From positions 3,596,001-3,660,000 of the forward strand of contig OZ243957.1 in the NCBI GenBank assembly GCA_965214585.1: a DNA stretch of 64,000 nucleotides. The letters are read 5' to 3'. The stretch is from JAHCHG01 sp965214585 (GTDB taxonomy: Bacteria > Acidobacteriota > Blastocatellia > Pyrinomonadales > Pyrinomonadaceae). The notes beneath the pieces are model-generated. The model ran no database searches. It was not told where the DNA came from and was given only the letters and a program-made list of their open reading frames with translations. Shown here in pieces: positions 17,522 to 25,549 of the stretch (position 1 is the stretch's first letter; each line of letters starts with the position of its first letter). A program made the position numbers and the translations under genes.

Positions 17522-19369
17522 TTAATTATCAGCCATACGGTTTTTCAATTCGTGTTTCAAACGCGCCAAACCGATTTGTTCGACGACGAGCAAATCGCGC
17601 AACTGAAAATCGCCGTTTTGTTCGGCAAAAGCGAGTTCCTGACTAATATCAAGAATCCGCCGTTCGATTGCCATTGTCCGCAAAGAAATAACGCAATTCT
17701 CCGCCTTTGCCAAAACCTCGTCAATCGCGTCGTCTTTTTCCCGCGCCGGTTCGCTCATCAATAAAACGGGAACAAAATCGCTTGCCGCCAAATCGTCTTC
17801 GGTCATTTCCAGCAGAAGTTCGCTCGTAACTTCCAAACCGTCATTTGTAATGTTTATCAGGGCGCGAAAAACTTCCGCCGTTGCCAAAGTTTCATAATCG
17901 GTTTTCTCGATTTGCGGCAAAATCGTTTCGCGCAACTCACGGTCATAAATAAGAAGTTCGAGCAAGTTCTGCTCCGCAACTGTCATTTTCGCCTGCGTCG
18001 CGCGGGCAACTTGCTGTTTGACGGTTTCTCTGTCAAACATCGAACCGAGTTTGACGGTTTTCCACAAATCGCGTTTCAAAATCTGGTCTTCGATTCGCAA
18101 AAACGTCATCGCGTAATCAAACGATTCGCGTTTTTGAATCGGATTGCGAACAGCCGACAAAACGGGCAGAACATCTTCAATCGCTTCGGCTTTTTGCTTA
18201 GGCGAAGCGAGATTGCGTTCGTGCGAGATATGTTCTAAAACAAATTGCAGATGCGGCAGCGCGTTTCCGCGAGCCAGATTATAATTTTCCGCGCCATTCT
18301 CGCGGATAAAATCGTCCGGGTCTTTTCCGTCCGGCAGAACCAAAACCTTGATGTCGAAATCCGCGTCAATCAGCGTTTCAATCGCTCTTCGCGCCGCCTT
18401 TATTCCCGCCGAATCGCCGTCGTAATTGACGACGACCTGTTTTGAAAATCTTCCCAAAAGTTTCGCCTGCTGGGGCGTAAAAGCCGTTCCCAAACTCGCC
18501 GCCGTATTCTGAACGCCGAATTGATAAAGCGCGATCAAGTCCAGATAACCTTCAACAAGAATCGAAAATTTCCGCTTGCGAATCTCGTCTTTATTTTGAA
18601 AAAGCCCGTAAAGATGTTCGCTTTTAATATAAGCGGGCGTTTCCGGCGAATTGAGATATTTCGGTTCGCCCTGTGCCAAAATCCGCGCCCCGAACGCCAC
18701 CGGATTTCCGTTCAAATCCAAAACCGGAAACATAATCCGCCCGCGAAAACGATCATAAACTCGTTTCTTTTCTTCATTTACCGAAACCAAACCGCTTAAT
18801 TTAATTAAATCCTCGTCGCCGACCTTTTCCTTCAAAAGATTCAAAACCGCGTCCCAACCGTCCGGCGCAAAACCGATGCGAAAAGTTTTAATTGTCTTTT
18901 CGTCAATCTCTCTCGATTTCAAATATTCCCGCGCCGCTTTTGAATGCGGATTGTCGTCCTGCAAATGATTTTCCCAAAATTCAAGCGCGAGTTTATTCAG
19001 TTCGATAACTTCGTCGGCGATCTTTTTCTTTTCTTGTTTTTTCTTTTTATTATACTGATATTTTTTATCGTCAATCGGCTCAGGCAGCGGAACGCCCGTC
19101 ATATCAGCCAATTTCTGAATCGCTTCGGGAAACGACAAACCTTCCATTTCCATCAGAAAATTAAAAGCCGTCCCCGATTTCTGACAGCCGAAACAATAAT
19201 AAAAACCCTTGCTCGGATTAACCGAAAACGAAGGCGTTTTCTCCTGATGAAACGGACAGCAAGCCATCCAATTCGAGCCTTTTTTCTTGAGCTGCGCGTA
19301 AGGTTCGACGATCCGCACAAGGTCTGCGCGGTCTTTCAAATCGTCTATAAAATGCTGCGGATAAATCAC
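17522..19369 (-). CDS. dnaG: DNA primase DnaG
   Basis: 615 residues with GTG start at 19369. The CHC2 zinc finger shows Cys38, His41, Cys59 and Cys62 (CPFHQEKTPSFS ... YYCFGCQKSG). The catalytic core follows, and the Toprim domain shows VEGYLDLIALYQFG and NYDGDSAG. The C-terminal part matches a helicase-binding domain by position. It synthesises RNA primers at the replication fork. The start codon overlaps the stop of the upstream PIN-domain gene (TAGTG), so translation of dnaG is probably coupled to that of a toxin-like gene, an unusual arrangement. Confidence 0.96.
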   Translation of the reverse strand: MIYPQHFIDDLKDRADLVRIVEPYAQLKKKGSNWMACCPFHQEKTPSFSVNPSKGFYYCFGCQKSGTAFNFLMEMEGLSFPEAIQKLADMTGVPLPEPIDDKKYQYNKKKKQEKKKIADEVIELNKLALEFWENHLQDDNPHSKAAREYLKSREIDEKTIKTFRIGFAPDGWDAVLNLLKEKVGDEDLIKLSGLVSVNEEKKRVYDRFRGRIMFPVLDLNGNPVAFGARILAQGEPKYLNSPETPAYIKSEHLYGLFQNKDEIRKRKFSILVEGYLDLIALYQFGVQNTAASLGTAFTPQQAKLLGRFSKQVVVNYDGDSAGIKAARRAIETLIDADFDIKVLVLPDGKDPDDFIRENGAENYNLARGNALPHLQFVLEHISHERNLASPKQKAEAIEDVLPVLSAVRNPIQKRESFDYAMTFLRIEDQILKRDLWKTVKLGSMFDRETVKQQVARATQAKMTVAEQNLLELLIYDRELRETILPQIEKTDYETLATAEVFRALINITNDGLEVTSELLLEMTEDDLAASDFVPVLLMSEPAREKDDAIDEVLAKAENCVISLRTMAIERRILDISQELAFAEQNGDFQLRDLLVVEQIGLARLKHELKNRMADN

Positions 19370-19785
19370 TAAATTGTTTGCAGAAAGTTCAAAAATTCGC
19401 TTGGCGAATAAACTTTAATTTTCGAGTTTTTATAATCTTTTATATTTCGCGTAATGATTGCGTCAAGATTTTCGGCGACGGCGCATTCGTGCTGAATGGC
19501 ATCTTCATAATCAGTAATTGGTGAAGTCAAAGCCGCTTGTAAAATATTCAAATCAGTCTTCCCGATTTTAACAATCTGCAATAAATTTTGAATTTCCCGC
19601 AGAATGTTTTTACGTCCGATCTCTTTTTTGCCAATATAAAAGATATTTACCGGCGTAATGCTTGTTATGTAAGCGTCCGTATTATTTTGTGCGATTTGCA
19701 CGAAAATCTCTTTAGCTTCAATAAAAAACGGCTGTCTGGCTAAAATAAAATCTAAATTCACATCCGTATCAAGCAAAATTTTCAT
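19369..19785 (-). CDS. PIN-domain toxin-like protein (VapC type)
   Basis: 138 residues from the ATG at 19785, which overlaps the antitoxin stop (TGATG); a GTG one codon earlier is less likely. KILLDTDVNLDF (about 2-13) carries the first PIN aspartates, and DYEDAIQHECA (about 92-102) with AIITRNIKDY (about 108-117) give the later acidic residues. PIN toxins are Mg-dependent RNases, often of tRNA or rRNA. Its stop codon overlaps the dnaG start. A defective relative that merely sits in a housekeeping operon is possible, but all expected acidic positions are present. Confidence 0.8.
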   Translation of the reverse strand: MKILLDTDVNLDFILARQPFFIEAKEIFVQIAQNNTDAYITSITPVNIFYIGKKEIGRKNILREIQNLLQIVKIGKTDLNILQAALTSPITDYEDAIQHECAVAENLDAIITRNIKDYKNSKIKVYSPSEFLNFLQTI

Positions 19786-20039
19786 CACTTGTATTTCTCC
19801 GCTTTGGCTTCCGTTATCAAATCTCGAACTTCTTTTTTTGTCATTGGCGGATTTTCCATTTTCAAACTTCCGCCCAACTTTTCAACAATCGCCATTTTTT
19901 CATCAACCGAAAGTTCCTCATCGTTTTGCGTTTCTTTTTCCAAATCTTCCTCAAACATCCGCAAAAGCCGTCTGATAACAACTGATTTCTGCGCTTTCGG
20001 ATAGCTTTTGAATTCCTGAAATAATTGCTGCTGTGTCAT
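19785..20039 (-). CDS. Antitoxin-like protein paired with the PIN gene
   Basis: 84 residues, rich in Glu and Lys, beginning MTQQQLFQEFKSYPKAQKS and ending KMENPPMTKKEVRDLITE plus a basic tail. Helical, no cysteines. Position directly before a PIN gene with a one-base stop/start overlap is typical of antitoxins; the N-terminal half probably binds DNA and the C-terminal half the toxin. AGGTG lies about 8 nt before the ATG. A degraded duplicate is at 20232-20493. Confidence 0.7.
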   Translation of the reverse strand: MTQQQLFQEFKSYPKAQKSVVIRRLLRMFEEDLEKETQNDEELSVDEKMAIVEKLGGSLKMENPPMTKKEVRDLITEAKAEKYK

Positions 20040-20072
20040 TTAATTCACCTCAAATTTTATTGTAATCATTTT

Positions 20073-20230
20073 AGAAGTTACGCAGTTGAAATAAAAAAGT
20101 AAAGAAACACTCGGAATAACTGATAGCTGAAAGATAATAGCTGATAAATTAAGACAATAAATTTATCATCTTTCAGCTATCATTTATCAGCTATTCCGAA
20201 ACTATCTTCATTTCAACTGCGTAACCTCTA
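20073..20230. repeat. Long inverted repeat with heptad interior
   Basis: Outer ends GAAGTTACGCAGTTGAAAT and, inverted, GAGGTTACGCAGTTGAAAT. Inside, both arms carry a roughly 7-bp unit (TGATAGC TGAAAGA TAATAGC TGATAAA). Arms of about 75 bp with a short centre. It lies immediately after the last codon of the broken antitoxin copy, whose stop appears to have been lost at the junction. Confidence 0.7.
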
Positions 20231-20231
20231 C

Positions 20232-20493
20232 ATTTATATTTTTCCGCTAAATAGTTATAATAATCTTTCCTTACTTCTTCCTTCGTCATCGGCGGATTTT
20301 TCATTTTTAACGCCCCGCACAATCGCAAATAAGCGGATTTTTTTTCTTCCGCCGAACCTTCTGCTTCAGATTCTTTATTACCGTTTTCGACGTTTCCTTT
20401 TCGTAAATTTCAATTGAGTTTTCCAATCAATTCATTTTGTTATTCTTCAAACGGAAGCGCGACGGCTTCGCGGTAAATTTCCTGTTGTGTCAT
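20232..20493 (-). pseudogene. Degraded duplicate of the antitoxin gene
   Basis: Starts MTQQEIYREAVALPFEE then a stop. After further stops and shifts the frame ends LKMKNPPMTKEEVRKDYY followed by NYLAEKYK, clearly homologous to the end of the intact antitoxin at 19785 (KMENPPMTKKEVRDLITE). The stop codon seems interrupted by the inverted repeat at 20073-20230. No second toxin gene remains. Confidence 0.75.
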
Positions 20494-20529
20494 TTTTTTT
20501 ACCTCTGAAATTATTTTATCATTTCCCGT

Positions 20530-20960
20530 TTATTTCATAATCTCATCAAAGATCATTTCCAGATTTTCTTCGGAAGTTCCCAACATTTCGCCGCGCGGAA
20601 TTTCCAATTCGTCTAAAACTTCGACGAATTTTTGAAAACCGTTTTCGCTTCTCAGTTCAACCCAGCAAACCTGTAAACTTTCTAAGAAGTTGTTTGGTAA
20701 TTGTAACGCCGGCTTCCAGCCGGCAGTCTTGGTGGCTTCCAGCCGCCAATTCGAGTCGTTATTTACTCAAACATTCAGAAAAAACAGATAAATTTGGCGG
20801 CTGGAAGCCACCAAGACTGCCGGCAAGATGCCGGCGTTACATTTTTTTTGAATTTCCAAACAGCTTCTAACTGCTTTTTATTCAAATCCGAAAGTTTATC
20901 AGCGACAAAAACTCTGCTTTCTCTGGTAATTACAGCATTCGCACTTTGAGCGTTTCCCAC
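20530..20960 (-). pseudogene. Hypothetical gene split by miniature element A
   Basis: The 5' part (GTG at 20960) encodes MGNAQSANAVITRESRVFVA then DKLSDLNKKQL. The 3' part, on the other side of the element, encodes ESLQVCWVELRSENGFQKFV then EVLDELEIPRGEMLGTSEEN and a short end, stop at 20530-20532. Removing 182 bp of element plus one 3-bp target duplicate joins the two in frame with no other change, giving an intact protein of about 81 residues. The family is not recognised. It is the third gene in a row after the UPF0175 gene and the 69-residue ORF. Confidence 0.8.
20686..20867. mobile_element. MITE-like element A, copy 1 (182 bp)
   Basis: Terminal inverted repeats GAAG(T/C)TGTTTGG(A/T)AATT at each end. 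The 3-bp target duplication is TAA (20683-20685 and 20868-20870). Inside is a long GC-rich palindrome built from 'GCCGGCTTCCAGCCGGCAG' and its inverse. No coding capacity. A 3-bp T-N-A target duplication is typical of some IS5-family elements, so a transposase of that kind elsewhere in the genome may move it (inference). Confidence 0.85.
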
Positions 20961-20995
20961 ATTTTATGATAATTCCTATTGCGCCAAACTACTTT

Positions 20996-21205
20996 TTATT
21001 CTTCCGGCTCTGGAATTAAACCTTGAAGAGTGTCCGCATAATCATAAACATCAATATATTCTCCATCGTAATAACTGTCATCCTCAAATCCGACAGCAAC
21101 CCAACGCCATTGTTGTTTTCCGTTAATTATGCAATTTACGGGTTGCAGAAAAACTCCCGTCGCAAAAATTTTATCTGTGTCTGAAAGCGAAATTTTTTTA
21201 TCCAT
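20996..21205 (-). CDS. Hypothetical acidic protein
   Basis: 69 residues, acidic and Tyr/Asp-rich (YYDGEYIDVYDYAD), not recognised. Its start overlaps the end of the UPF0175 gene by 8 bp, so they are translated together. The pairing suggests a small toxin-antitoxin-like module, but no toxin motif is visible. Confidence 0.55.
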   Translation of the reverse strand: MDKKISLSDTDKIFATGVFLQPVNCIINGKQQWRWVAVGFEDDSYYDGEYIDVYDYADTLQGLIPEPEE

Positions 21206-21470
21206 TTTTTGTTAAAAACTTCTCCTGCATTTGCCGAATTCTTTTACCGATCAAATCTTCTGCCAAATCATTTTCGTCATAACCGAAAACGGAAACACTA
21301 TATTTGCCCAAAAGTTCAAATAAGGCGCGTTTTGACAGTCCCGCAACTTCGGCGGCTTGTCCCGACGAGAGTTTGCCGAGTTCGTAGAGTTTCGCGGCGA
21401 AGATTATTTTAATTTCAAAATCGCTGACATCTACGGTTTTCGGCAGAGAAAATTCTATTGTTGCATTCAT
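21198..21470 (-). CDS. UPF0175-family protein (antitoxin-like)
   Basis: 90 residues. The segment IIFAAKLYELGKLSSGQAAE (about 27-46) with AGLSKRALFELLGKY matches UPF0175, a small helix-turn-helix-like family usually found as the antitoxin of a DUF3368 or PIN toxin. No DUF3368 gene is adjacent; the next ORF is the 69-residue acidic protein. Confidence 0.75.
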   Translation of the reverse strand: MNATIEFSLPKTVDVSDFEIKIIFAAKLYELGKLSSGQAAEVAGLSKRALFELLGKYSVSVFGYDENDLAEDLIGKRIRQMQEKFLTKNG

Positions 21471-21510
21471 AATTCGGTTTTCCGTTTGAAAAAGAATTTT
21501 GTCAATAATT

Positions 21511-21622
21511 TTACCGTTTCAATTTCACAATCGTCGCGCCGTTTCCGCCTTGATCGCGCGGTGCGAAGGCGAATTTTTCGACGTGCGGATGTCCTTTTAG
21601 AAAATCTTGGACGAAATTTCAC
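21511..21622 (-). pseudogene. Duplicated 3' end of mutS2
   Basis: Encodes VQDFLKGHPHVEKFAFAPRD then QGGNGATIVKLKR-stop, the last 35 codons of MutS2, nearly identical in DNA to 22608-22719. A core of about 75 bp is identical. The two copies are direct repeats 1,097 bp apart that bracket the ORF at 21640-22602. Confidence 0.85.
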
Positions 21623-21639
21623 AGATAAAATGTTTAGAA

Positions 21640-22602
21640 TCAAAAGTAAGTTTCGCTGACTTTGGTTTTAGCTGTCATTCCAACTTTGATTATTTTACAA
21701 GGTATTATAAATCCTTGTCCCTTTTCTAAATTGAAACATTTTTCTTTGCGTTCTTCATCTAAACTTCTTCTAAATTTGCCGATTGATGTCTTTGGCAAAA
21801 CTTTAGTAATTTCAATCCATTCACCGGCATCTTCTACAAAAAAGTTCATTCCTTCCTCGATTTTTTTATCTTTGCCTGCTCCCAATTTTACAAAGAGGTA
21901 AATTTCTTCATAATTTATTGCGCCGTCATCGAATTTATCTTGTTGTAATTGGCGATTTTCAATGCTAATAATTTTTGTGCTGATTGGAAAGCATTGTAGA
22001 TGACGGTATTCTTTTGGTAAGATTGGTAGTCCGAAAACTTTATTTTCGAGTTCGTCGGTTTTAAAGAGATAATAACCGAAATCCGACAAACTTATTTCTA
22101 GTCCAACAGCTCTTTTTACAAAATCTTGCAAACGATTTTCGGGAACTAAAAAATGTCTGTCGCCAAACTTAATCTTGATGAGATTGTCAGAAAATATAGA
22201 TTTTCGTTTGATAGCGGAAGATTTTTCGGAAATTAAATTTACGGAATCTACTTTGTCAACTGCTTTTCCAAAATCCAAATCCCTAAGTGTGTGATAATAA
22301 TAGTAATATACAAAACCATCCGCAGAACTCCAATACAATTGTGATGTTCCGAGTTCTGTATTGCTTGTATATATTCCTTCCCAAACATTTTTAGATGGTT
22401 GATTTTCAATTAAGCCGAATTTCTTTTTGGCATTTTCGACATCTTCTTTTGTGTAAAACTTATAATCATATCTCGTATTAAAATCATCATAACCCTTTAT
22501 ATCTCTAAACCAATTTTCCGGGAAATCTCTTTCTTGTCCAAAGGAAACTTGAAATAAGACAAATAAAATTAGTAGAACAAAAGAACTTTTTAATTGTTTC
22601 AT
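21640..22602 (-). CDS. Secreted hypothetical protein
   Basis: 320 residues. Signal peptide MKQLKSSFVLLILFVLFQVS then FGQ. Not recognised. The mature protein is rich in Phe, Tyr, Lys and Asp, with no cysteine pair or repeat. The ATG is 5 bp after the mutS2 stop, so it would be co-transcribed with mutS2, with its ribosome site inside the mutS2 end. It is bracketed by two copies of that end, so it looks like an inserted segment. Confidence 0.65.
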   Translation of the reverse strand: MKQLKSSFVLLILFVLFQVSFGQERDFPENWFRDIKGYDDFNTRYDYKFYTKEDVENAKKKFGLIENQPSKNVWEGIYTSNTELGTSQLYWSSADGFVYYYYYHTLRDLDFGKAVDKVDSVNLISEKSSAIKRKSIFSDNLIKIKFGDRHFLVPENRLQDFVKRAVGLEISLSDFGYYLFKTDELENKVFGLPILPKEYRHLQCFPISTKIISIENRQLQQDKFDDGAINYEEIYLFVKLGAGKDKKIEEGMNFFVEDAGEWIEITKVLPKTSIGKFRRSLDEERKEKCFNLEKGQGFIIPCKIIKVGMTAKTKVSETYF

Positions 22603-22607
22603 AATTT

Positions 22608-25151
22608 TTACCGTTTTAATTCCACAATCGTCGCGCCGTTTCCGCCTTGATCGCGCGGTGCGAAGGCGAATTTTTCGACGTGCGGATGTCCTTTTAAGAA
22701 GTGATGAACGAAATTTTTGAGTGCGCCCGTGCCGAAGCCGTGTATGATTCGCACTTTCGGCAAGGCGGCGATGTAGGAATCGTCGAGAAATCGGTCAACT
22801 TCAAATTCGGCATCGGCGGTTGTTTTGCCGATTAGATTTAACTCTGCGGATGTGTCCGAAGTTTCAAGCCCTGCATCCAAATTTATTGCGCTTTTTCGGA
22901 CTTTGGACTTTGGACTTTGGGCTTTGGACTGCTCTTGCTGTTCGACAACTTGCAAATCCTTCATTTTTTCGCGCATCCGCATCGAGCCGACCAAAACTTC
23001 TGCCGTTTTGCCGTCAATCTTTTCGACTTTGCCGACTGTGCCGAAGGAAGTTAAAACTTGTGAGCCGATTTCAATTGGTTTGTTCGTTGTTCGTTGTTCG
23101 TTATTTGTTAAAAAATCGTTTTTAAACGGACTTTGGACTTTGGACTTTGGACTTTGGACTGACGAAGGACTTTGGACTGTTTTCAAAACCGCGCGGTTGA
23201 GTTCGGCTTTGCGTTTTTGGCGTTCTTTTTCGAGTTTTGTTTTTAGAGCTTTGTCTTCGATTGTTTTGATAAAGGCTTTTGATTGGCGTTCAAAACCGTC
23301 AATCGTTTCGGCGAGTTCTTGTTCAAATTCGCGGCGGCGTTCCTTTTCCTTCTTTTTGGCTTCGATTTCGAGCGCGGCAAATTTCGCAGCGACGGCTTCG
23401 CGTTCTTCTTCGAGCGCGTGGCGCAAATCTTCGGCGATTTTTGATTCGTTTTGCAATTTGTAAAGATAATTTTCGGCTTCGCGGGCGGAAATGTCGAGAT
23501 TTTTTCTCGCAGTTTCAATAACTTCGTTTAGTATTCCGAAACGCCTTGCGATTTCGATTCCGCTTGACGCGCCCGCGAGTCCGGTCAAAAGGCGATACGT
23601 CGGCTGCAAAGTTTTTTCGTCAAATTCCACCGAAGCGTTTATCACGTCTTCATCGTTTGCGGCGTAGATTTTCAGCCCGCGATAATGAGTTGAAGCGACG
23701 ACTTGCGCTCTACATTGGCGGCGAAAATAATCAACAATCGCCACGCCAAGCGCAGAGCCTTCTTCGGGATCAGTTCCCGTGCCGACTTCATCAAGCAGAA
23801 CGAGCGAAGGCGCGTTGCAGTTTCGCATCATTTCCGCAATATTCGAGATGTGCGAAGAAAATGTCGAAAGATTCGCCGACAAAGATTGATGATCGCCGAT
23901 GTCCGCCAGCACCGATTTATAAAAGGGAATTTTTGCTTTTTTCGCCGGAACGGGTAAACCGGAAATAGCCATCAAAGAAAGCAGTCCGGCGGTTTTCAAA
24001 ACGACGGTTTTCCCGCCCGCATTCGCGCCGGAAATTATCATAACGGAGTTTTGTTTGGTGAGTTTAAAGCTCACCGGCACAATCTCTTGATTTTGGTTTT
24101 CGGTCTTTGGCTTTTGGTCTTTGGTTTTTAATCTGTGTTTATCTGTGTTTATCTGTGGATAATTTTCTTTTTGTTCGTCGCCTGCACGCGGTTTTTCAAT
24201 TGTTTGATTTGCATTTCGCAAGTTATTCTCAAGCAAAGGATGCCTTGCATCAACCAGATCAAGCGTTTCATCGTCCGAAATTTCCGGCACGACGGCATTG
24301 AATTTTTGGGCGAAAGCAACTTTTGTTTTAATAAAATCGAGTTCCGCGACGGCTTCGACGGCGATTTCGATGGCGGGCAGATTTTCGCGCAAATCTTCGG
24401 TTAATGAAAATAAAATTCTGGCAATTTCGCGTTCTTCCTGCGCTTTGAGAGTTTGCAGAAGATTATTCGCTTCGATTGCTTCGAGAGGTTCGATAAAAAC
24501 CGTCGCGCCGCTTGAAGAAGTTCCGTGCGCCACGCCGCCTATTTTTCCCGTGAAATCGTTTTTGACGGGAATCACGAAACGCTCGTTTCTGATTGTTACG
24601 ATTTCGTCCTGAACCGCATTGCTGTTCGTCCGCATCACATTTTCCAGCGATTTTTGAAGTCGTCCGCGCTGCAAATTTATCTCGCGTCTGAGCCTTGCAA
24701 GTTCCGGCGAAGCGGAATCGTCAATTTCGCCGCTTGGCAAAAGTCTTTTGTTCGTTTTGCCGATAACAATCGAAAGTTCGTTCGGAATTTGCTCAACAAT
24801 CTGCCACAATGTCGCGGCATTTTCCTTTTCCGCAGAAATCGCCGAACGCGCAAAAAGTGCCTGATTGCAAAGGCGCACGAGTTCGAGCATCGAAACAGGT
24901 TCGAGCGTCGCGTTTCTGATTCGCAAAATCGAAACCGCTTCCGACGGATCGAAAATTTCGGAAAATTGCCAATTTGCGTCCGTTTGCGTTAAATAAATCG
25001 CTTCCGCAACAAGCCGCAAATCGCGTTCGAGTTCTAATTTAGAGGTGATCGGACGCAAATTTTCCAGCCGCGCTTTTCCCATCGGCGTTTGCGCGTTGCG
25101 TGAAACCAATTCGAGAAGATTTTTAAACTGTAAGGTTTCTAAACTATTCAT
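22608..25151 (-). CDS. mutS2: Endonuclease MutS2
   Basis: 847 residues from the ATG at 25151 (MNSLETLQFKNLLELVSR); frames open to 25184 add 11 residues without support. Walker A SGANAGGKTVVLK and Walker B LVLLDEVGTGTDPEEGSALG define the MutS ATPase. A long coiled-coil clamp region follows, then a KOW-like strand set (IGSQVLTSFGTVGKVEKIDG) and the Smr nuclease domain (VRIIHGFGTGALK ... ATIVELKR). Bacterial MutS2 suppresses recombination or rescues collided ribosomes. Three insertions of heptad/decamer repeat DNA are translated in frame (about residues 327-356, 657-691 and 740-752), all in linkers. The protein is accordingly longer than usual (about 780-790). Confidence 0.94.
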   Translation of the reverse strand: MNSLETLQFKNLLELVSRNAQTPMGKARLENLRPITSKLELERDLRLVAEAIYLTQTDANWQFSEIFDPSEAVSILRIRNATLEPVSMLELVRLCNQALFARSAISAEKENAATLWQIVEQIPNELSIVIGKTNKRLLPSGEIDDSASPELARLRREINLQRGRLQKSLENVMRTNSNAVQDEIVTIRNERFVIPVKNDFTGKIGGVAHGTSSSGATVFIEPLEAIEANNLLQTLKAQEEREIARILFSLTEDLRENLPAIEIAVEAVAELDFIKTKVAFAQKFNAVVPEISDDETLDLVDARHPLLENNLRNANQTIEKPRAGDEQKENYPQINTDKHRLKTKDQKPKTENQNQEIVPVSFKLTKQNSVMIISGANAGGKTVVLKTAGLLSLMAISGLPVPAKKAKIPFYKSVLADIGDHQSLSANLSTFSSHISNIAEMMRNCNAPSLVLLDEVGTGTDPEEGSALGVAIVDYFRRQCRAQVVASTHYRGLKIYAANDEDVINASVEFDEKTLQPTYRLLTGLAGASSGIEIARRFGILNEVIETARKNLDISAREAENYLYKLQNESKIAEDLRHALEEEREAVAAKFAALEIEAKKKEKERRREFEQELAETIDGFERQSKAFIKTIEDKALKTKLEKERQKRKAELNRAVLKTVQSPSSVQSPKSKVQSPFKNDFLTNNEQRTTNKPIEIGSQVLTSFGTVGKVEKIDGKTAEVLVGSMRMREKMKDLQVVEQQEQSKAQSPKSKVRKSAINLDAGLETSDTSAELNLIGKTTADAEFEVDRFLDDSYIAALPKVRIIHGFGTGALKNFVHHFLKGHPHVEKFAFAPRDQGGNGATIVELKR
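22896..22932. repeat. Heptad repeat inside mutS2 (third)
   Basis: Repeats of GGACTTT (7 bp); on the coding strand it reads AQSPKSKV. Confidence 0.8.
23077..23181. repeat. Two heptad arrays inside mutS2 (second)
   Basis: GTTCGTT x3 (23080-23100, with the degenerate unit ATTTGTT at 23103-23109) and GGACTTT x4-5 (23128-23159, 23168-23178). Read on the coding strand as NNEQRTTNK and VQSPSSVQSPKSKVQSP. Seven bases times three gives the seven-residue SPKSKVQ period. Confidence 0.85.
24081..24172. repeat. Heptad and decamer arrays inside mutS2 (first)
   Basis: A 7-bp array (GGTTTTC GGTCTTT GGCTTTT GGTCTTT) followed by a 10-bp array (TCTGTGTTTA x2-3). Coding strand: PQINTDKHRLK and KTKDQKPKTENQNQ, just before the Walker A domain. 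Confidence 0.85.
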
Positions 25152-25165
25152 AAAAAGGGAAAACA

Positions 25166-25270
25166 TTAAATCACGAAGGAACACGAAGGAAACACGAAGT
25201 AAAAATGAAAGTTTTTAAATAAAAATTGCTGTGATTTAGTTCAGTTTTCTTCGTGTTTCTTCGTGGTTTA
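25166..25270. repeat. Palindromic decamer-type repeat before mutS2
   Basis: Left arm units of (A)CACGAAGGAA (25169-25200); right arm CTTCGTGTTTCTTCGTGGTT (25249-25268) in inverted orientation. It overlaps the 5' edge of mutS2 and the stop codon of the DUF427 gene (25268-25270). Confidence 0.75.
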
Positions 25271-25549
25271 TTCTTTGATTTCAACTCCTTTCCAAAACGC
25301 CACATAATTCTCAATATTCTTGGCTTCTTCTTTCGCGTCCGCGTAATACCAAGCGGCATCGTTGTTTGTTTCGCCGTCAACATTTATATCGTAATAACTC
25401 GCCGTTCCTTTCCAGCCGCAAACCGTGTTTGTGCCGCTTTCTTTGAAAAATTCTTTGTTGATCGAATCGGCGGGAAAATATTGATTTCCTTCGACTTCGA
25501 TTGTTTCGTCGCTTTCGGCTAAAACTTTTCCGTTCCAGATTGCTTTCAT
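25268..25549 (-). CDS. DUF427 domain protein
   Basis: 93 residues covering the whole family length. TVCGWKGTASYYDI (about 43-56), DAAWYYADAKEEA and ENYVAFWKGVEI are the DUF427 landmarks, small beta-barrel proteins of unknown function. The conserved Cys-x-W-K-G segment suggests a binding site. Its start abuts the stop of the 99-residue gene upstream (25549/25550), a likely two-gene operon. Confidence 0.9.
   Translation of the reverse strand: MKAIWNGKVLAESDETIEVEGNQYFPADSINKEFFKESGTNTVCGWKGTASYYDINVDGETNNDAAWYYADAKEEAKNIENYVAFWKGVEIKE

Noticed and set aside
23107..23181. Frameshift or sequencing error in mutS2
   Set aside because: The unusual residues are explained by heptad repeats; the frame is intact before and after, and the same units occur in other spacers.
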